From Geodermatophilus saharensis (GTDB lineage Bacteria; Actinomycetota; Actinomycetes; Mycobacteriales; Geodermatophilaceae), in the NCBI RefSeq assembly GCF_900188205.1, contig NZ_FZOH01000010.1:1-64000 (forward strand): 64,000 nucleotides of DNA. The letters run 5' to 3'. Positions 60,482 through 64,000 of this stretch are shown one piece after another. The notes beneath the pieces are model-generated. The model had not been told where the DNA came from, ran no database searches, and was given only the letters and a program-made list of their open reading frames with translations. A program made the position numbers and the translations under genes. Within the stretch, counting starts at the first letter, position 1; every line of letters begins with the position of its first letter.

Positions 60482-61999
60482 GTGAGCGGCGACCCCGACC
60501 TCACCCCGGCCCGCCGCGCGGCCGACCTCGAGGCCCTGGCCCGCGGCGCCGACGTCGTCGTGGTGGGCGGGGGAGTGACCGGCGCCGGGGTGGCGCTCGA
60601 CGCCGCCGCGCGCGGCCTGTCGGTGGTGCTGCTCGAGCGCGCCGACCTCGCCGCCGGCACCAGCCGCTGGTCGAGCAAGCTCGTGCACGGCGGGCTGCGC
60701 TACCTCGCCCACGGCGAGCTCGGGCTGGCGCGGGAGTGCGCCCGCGAGCGGGCCGTCCTCATGGGGACCACCGCGCCGCACCTGGTGCGGCCGCTGCCCT
60801 TCCTGGTGCCCGACGCCGCCGGCCGGGACGTCAGCGCGGTCGGCGCGCTGGGCGGGCGGCTCGGCGACGCGGTGCGGCTGTCGGTGCGCGGCGGGCCCGG
60901 CTCACTGCCGGGAACCCGGCGGGTGGGCGCCGCCGAGGCCGCCCGGCTGGTGCCGGCGCTGCGGCCCGGCGGGGGCGGCGCGCTGTTCTGGGACGGCCAG
61001 CTCACCGACGACGCCCGGCTCGTCGTCGCCCTGGCCCGCACCGCCGCCGCGCTGGGCGCGCGGGTGCTGACCGGCGCGCGGGTGGTCGCCGTCGACGGGC
61101 GGGAGGTGGCCGCCGTCGTCGACGGGGAGCCGGTGACGGTCCGGGCCGGCGCGGTCGTCAACGCCACCGGCGTGTGGGCGCAGGCGCTCGCGCCCGGGAT
61201 CCGGCTGGCGCCCTCCCGCGGCTCGCACCTGGTCGTGCGGGCCGGCCGGCTCGGCGACCCGCTCGCCGCGCTGACCGTGCCGCTGCCCGGCTCGCGGTCG
61301 CGGTACGTGTTCGCGCTGCCGCAGCCCGGCGGGCTGGTGTACCTGGGCCTCACCGACGAGCCGGTGCCGGGGCCGGTCCCCGACGAGGACCCGCGGCCGG
61401 GCCCGGCCGAGGTCGACCAGCTGCTCGGCACGGTGGGCCGGGTGCTGGCGGTGCCGCTCACCCGCGACGACGTCGTCGGCGCCTACGCCGGGCTGCGGCC
61501 GCTGGTGCTGCCGGAGTCGGCGGGGAGGGGACCCGGCGACGCGACCGCCGACCTCTCCCGCCGGTACCTGCTGCGCTGGGACGGACCGGTCCTGTCCGTG
61601 GTCGGCGGCAAGCTCACCACCTACCGCGCCATGGCCGCCGACGCCGTCGACGCCGTCGTGGCGCGCCTGGGCCGGGGCGCCCCCCGCTCGCCCACCGCCT
61701 CCCTGCCGCTGGTGGGCGCCGCGCCGCCGGCCGAGCTGGCCCGGGTGCGCGCCCCGGCCCGGCTGGTCGCCCGCTACGGCACCGAGGCGCCGCGGGTCGC
61801 CGCGCTGGGCACCGAGCCGGTGGTCGGAGGCCGGCCGGAGACGGTGGGGGAGCTGCGGTTCGGAGTGCTCGCCGAGGGTGCCCGCACGGTGGCCGACCTG
61901 CTCGACCGGCGGGTGCGGCTGGGGCTGGTCCCCGCCCACCGCGAGCGTGCCGTGGCCGCCGCGCAGGCCGCGGTCGCGGCTGGGGGTGGCGACCGGTAG
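60482..61999 (+). CDS. glpD: Glycerol-3-phosphate dehydrogenase (FAD, GlpD/GlpA-like)
   Basis: A 505-residue flavoenzyme oxidising glycerol 3-phosphate to dihydroxyacetone phosphate at the membrane. The dinucleotide motif is VVVGGGVTGAGVALDAAARG, then SRWSSKLVHGGLRYLAHGEL (GlpD signature), NATGVWAQAL, SRGSHLVV and VVGGKLTTYRAMA. The start GTG (VSGDPDLTPARR) was chosen because upstream sequence is the divergent promoter; TACAGT lies 29 bases before it. A GH65 gene begins ten bases after the stop. The neighbouring alkyl-DHAP synthase-like gene would use related metabolites. Confidence 0.9.
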   Translation: MSGDPDLTPARRAADLEALARGADVVVVGGGVTGAGVALDAAARGLSVVLLERADLAAGTSRWSSKLVHGGLRYLAHGELGLARECARERAVLMGTTAPHLVRPLPFLVPDAAGRDVSAVGALGGRLGDAVRLSVRGGPGSLPGTRRVGAAEAARLVPALRPGGGGALFWDGQLTDDARLVVALARTAAALGARVLTGARVVAVDGREVAAVVDGEPVTVRAGAVVNATGVWAQALAPGIRLAPSRGSHLVVRAGRLGDPLAALTVPLPGSRSRYVFALPQPGGLVYLGLTDEPVPGPVPDEDPRPGPAEVDQLLGTVGRVLAVPLTRDDVVGAYAGLRPLVLPESAGRGPGDATADLSRRYLLRWDGPVLSVVGGKLTTYRAMAADAVDAVVARLGRGAPRSPTASLPLVGAAPPAELARVRAPARLVARYGTEAPRVAALGTEPVVGGRPETVGELRFGVLAEGARTVADLLDRRVRLGLVPAHRERAVAAAQAAVAAGGGDR

Positions 62000-62009
62000 G
62001 ACAGGGCCC

Positions 62010-64000
62010 GTGACCGCCCCGACCCTCGACGTCGACCCCTGGACGGTCCGCGAGCCGCGCGTGGACCCGGCGACCCTGCCCGTCGCGGAGTCGCTGTTCG
62101 CCCTGTCCAACGGCTTCCTCGGCGTCCGGGGCACCCTCGACGAGGTCGAGCCCTGCGGCATGCGCGGCACCTTCCTCTCCGGCGTCTTCGAGACCCACCC
62201 GCTGTCCTATCCCGAGGGCGGCTTCGGGCACCCCGAGGAGGGGCAGGCGCTGCTCACCGTCGCCGACGGCACCCCGCTGCGGCTGCTGGTCGACGGGGTC
62301 CCGCTCGACGTGCGCGAGGCCCCGCCCCAGGAGCACGAGCGCACGCTGGACCTGCGCGCCGGCACGCTCGACCGCCGGGTGCGCTGGAGGGCGCCGTCCG
62401 GGAGGTCGGTGGAGCTGACCTCGCGGCGGCTGGTGTCCCTGGCCGAGCGGTCGGTCCTCGCGGTGCGGTACGAGGTCCGGGTCCTGGACGGTCCGGCGCA
62501 CGTGGTGGTGCGGTCCGAGCTCGCCGCGGGGGCGGTGGTGCCGACGGGCGTGGACAACGACGACCCGCGGGTCGCCGACGCCCTCGACGGCGCCTTCGAG
62601 CCGCACGCGCAGATCGGCTCGGAGACCGGCGGCGCCCTGGTCGAGCGGACGCGCCGCTCGGGCATCACGGTCGCGGCCGCGGTCGCCCACCGGGTCGAGG
62701 GCGGGCGGACGCGCACCGACGTCGACGAGCAGCACGTCGTCACCACCGTCGCCGCCGACCTGCAGCCCGGCGAGACCCTGACGATCGTCAAGGTCGTCGG
62801 GTACGGCTGGTCGCGCGACGCCGGGTCGGACTCGGTCCTGGGGCAGGCCGCGGCGGCCGTGGACTCCGCGCTCGACCTCGGCTGGGAGGGCCTGCTCGAC
62901 CGGCAGCGCGCCGCGCTCGACGAGGTGTGGGCCACCGGCGACGTCGAGGTCGACGGCGACCCGGAGCTGCAGCAGGCGCTGCGCTACAGCGTCTTCCAGC
63001 TCGTCTGCTCGGCCGCCTGCATCTCGGGGGCCGCCGTGGGCGCCAAGGGGCTGACGGGGGTCGGCTACAGCGGCCACACCTTCTGGGACGTCGAGGGGTT
63101 CGTGCTGCCCGCCCTCACCCTCCTGCGTCCGGACGCGGCGGCCCGGCTGCTGCGCTGGCGCGCCTCGACGCTCGACGCCGCGCGGGACCGCGCCCGGACC
63201 CTGGGGCGGTCGGGGGCGGCCTTCGCCTGGCGGACGATCGACGGGCGGGAGACGTCGGCCTACTGGCCGGCCAGCAGCGCGGCGGTGCACGTCAGCGCCG
63301 ACGTCGCCCGGGCGTTCTGGCTGTACGAGAACGTCACCGGTGCCGACCTCGACTCCGTCAGGGGCCTGGAGGTGCTGGTCCAGACGGCGCGGATGTGGGC
63401 GTCGCTGGGCCACGAGGACGTCGCCGGCGCCTGGCACCTGTTCGGCGTGACCGGGCCGGACGAGTACACCGGCGTCGTCAACGACAACGTGTTCACCAAC
63501 CTGATGGCGCGGGCCAACCTCCGGCGCGCCGCCGAGGCCTGCCGGCGGCACGAGGCGCGCGCCGCGGAGCTCGGTGTCGACCACACCGAGACCGCCGCCT
63601 GGCGCGCGGCGGCCGACGCCGTGTGCGTCCCGTGGGACGAGAGCCTGGGCGTGCACCCGATGAACGACGACTTCACCGCCTTCGCGGAGTGGCCCTTCGA
63701 GGAGGAGCGGGACCGCTATCCGGTGCAGGAGCACCACCACTACGACGAGTTCTACCGCCGCCAGGTGCTCAAGCAGGCCGACCTGGTGCAGGCGCTGTGG
63801 TGGTGCCGGGAGGAGTTCACGCCCGAGCAGGTGGCCCGCGACGTCGAGTACTACGAGGCGCGCACGGTGCGGGACTCCTCGCTGTCGGCGGCGGTCCAGG
63901 CGGTGGTGTGCGCCCAGGCCCAGCACCCCGACCTGGCGCTGCGCTACCTGCGCGAGGCCGCGCTCGTGGACCTGCGCGACCTGCAGCAGGGCACCGCGAA
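62010..64000 (+). CDS. Glycoside hydrolase family 65 phosphorylase (maltose/trehalose/kojibiose type), partial at window end
   Basis: At least 663 residues; the frame is open to the last base and no stop was reached. The N-terminal beta domain includes ESLFALSNGFLGVRGTLDE and SGVFETHPLSYPEGGFG. The (alpha/alpha)6 barrel has GYSGHTFWDVEGFVLPALTL, RTIDGRETSAYWPASSAAVH and the general acid Glu485 in VTGPDEYTGVVNDN; EEERDRYPVQEHHHYDEFYR and KQADLVQALW follow. These enzymes phosphorolyse alpha-glucosyl disaccharides to beta-glucose 1-phosphate. Which disaccharide is used cannot be told. GTG start; AGGACAGGG upstream. Confidence 0.9.
   Translation, partial: MTAPTLDVDPWTVREPRVDPATLPVAESLFALSNGFLGVRGTLDEVEPCGMRGTFLSGVFETHPLSYPEGGFGHPEEGQALLTVADGTPLRLLVDGVPLDVREAPPQEHERTLDLRAGTLDRRVRWRAPSGRSVELTSRRLVSLAERSVLAVRYEVRVLDGPAHVVVRSELAAGAVVPTGVDNDDPRVADALDGAFEPHAQIGSETGGALVERTRRSGITVAAAVAHRVEGGRTRTDVDEQHVVTTVAADLQPGETLTIVKVVGYGWSRDAGSDSVLGQAAAAVDSALDLGWEGLLDRQRAALDEVWATGDVEVDGDPELQQALRYSVFQLVCSAACISGAAVGAKGLTGVGYSGHTFWDVEGFVLPALTLLRPDAAARLLRWRASTLDAARDRARTLGRSGAAFAWRTIDGRETSAYWPASSAAVHVSADVARAFWLYENVTGADLDSVRGLEVLVQTARMWASLGHEDVAGAWHLFGVTGPDEYTGVVNDNVFTNLMARANLRRAAEACRRHEARAAELGVDHTETAAWRAAADAVCVPWDESLGVHPMNDDFTAFAEWPFEEERDRYPVQEHHHYDEFYRRQVLKQADLVQALWWCREEFTPEQVARDVEYYEARTVRDSSLSAAVQAVVCAQAQHPDLALRYLREAALVDLRDLQQGTA

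Overview
The window is very GC-rich DNA, densely coded on both strands, with many GTG starts and GTGA or ATGA stop/start overlaps. The gene types are typical of high-GC Actinobacteria: ECF sigma with an RskA-type anti-sigma, BTAD/AAA regulators, a DUF5926 SEC-C protein, class F sortase, ergothioneine EgtE and bacterial PH-domain proteins. The overall set suggests Geodermatophilaceae (Blastococcus, Geodermatophilus, Modestobacter). This family assignment is inference; no database search was possible. No CRISPR array, insertion sequence, integrase, prophage or tRNA was recognised.

Layout. 1-330: 3' end of 23S rRNA, 5S rRNA and the rRNA operon terminator. 430-2510: an ABC exporter operon with a YtrA-type GntR repressor and a perfect palindromic operator. 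2545-11552: an epoxide hydrolase coupled to a purine-catabolism island (allantoinase, allantoicase, three-subunit xanthine dehydrogenase, 8-oxoguanine/guanine deaminase). Uricase, the 5-hydroxyisourate steps and ureidoglycolate enzymes are not in the window. 11593-12648: TetR regulator divergent from a darcynin-like protein. 12722-16818: EgtE, anti-sigma factor, ECF sigma factor, class F sortase and a secreted DUF4397 protein. 17065-23541: DUF309 and SRPBCC proteins, the first BTAD/AAA regulator, a CPBP protease, a cupin-like fragment and a PadR/membrane-protein pair. 23643-28562: malic enzyme, Fpg/Nei glycosylase, metallo-beta-lactamase-fold hydrolase, lipoprotein and a MarR regulator with a zinc ribbon. 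28630-29283: a protein resembling a Rieske oxygenase that has lost its Rieske cluster. 29437-31462: DUF485 and acetate/solute symporter. 31749-37299: small membrane protein, manganese catalase, a soluble histidine kinase divergent from a LuxR-type response regulator, two PH-domain membrane proteins and a rhodanese. 37303-41965: GH6 glycosidase and two tandem acyl-CoA ligases. 42015-46892: a sigma-like/membrane fusion, DNA-alkylation-repair protein, cytochrome P450, DUF5926 and a membrane protein. 46899-51146: M20 peptidase, MFS transporter and arginine deiminase. 51209-55410: SDR and the second BTAD/AAA regulator. 55599-64000: two FAD oxidoreductases, a damaged CocE/NonD hydrolase, glycerol-3-phosphate dehydrogenase and a GH65 phosphorylase running off the end.

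The intergenic regions carry two sets of repeated elements. One is a palindrome with arms GTGCACTTC and GAAGTGCAC around CGCG, found three times at gene ends. The other is a two-storey hairpin whose ten-base loop GAGCGTGCGA is conserved between copies, found three times with a possible degenerate fourth. Several genes have a -10-like hexamer 6-8 bases before the start codon, which suggests leaderless transcripts. No complete new system was proven. The most unusual items are the Rieske-like protein without a Rieske centre, the sigma-like protein fused to a membrane segment, the MarR-zinc ribbon fusion, and the hairpin family with a conserved loop.
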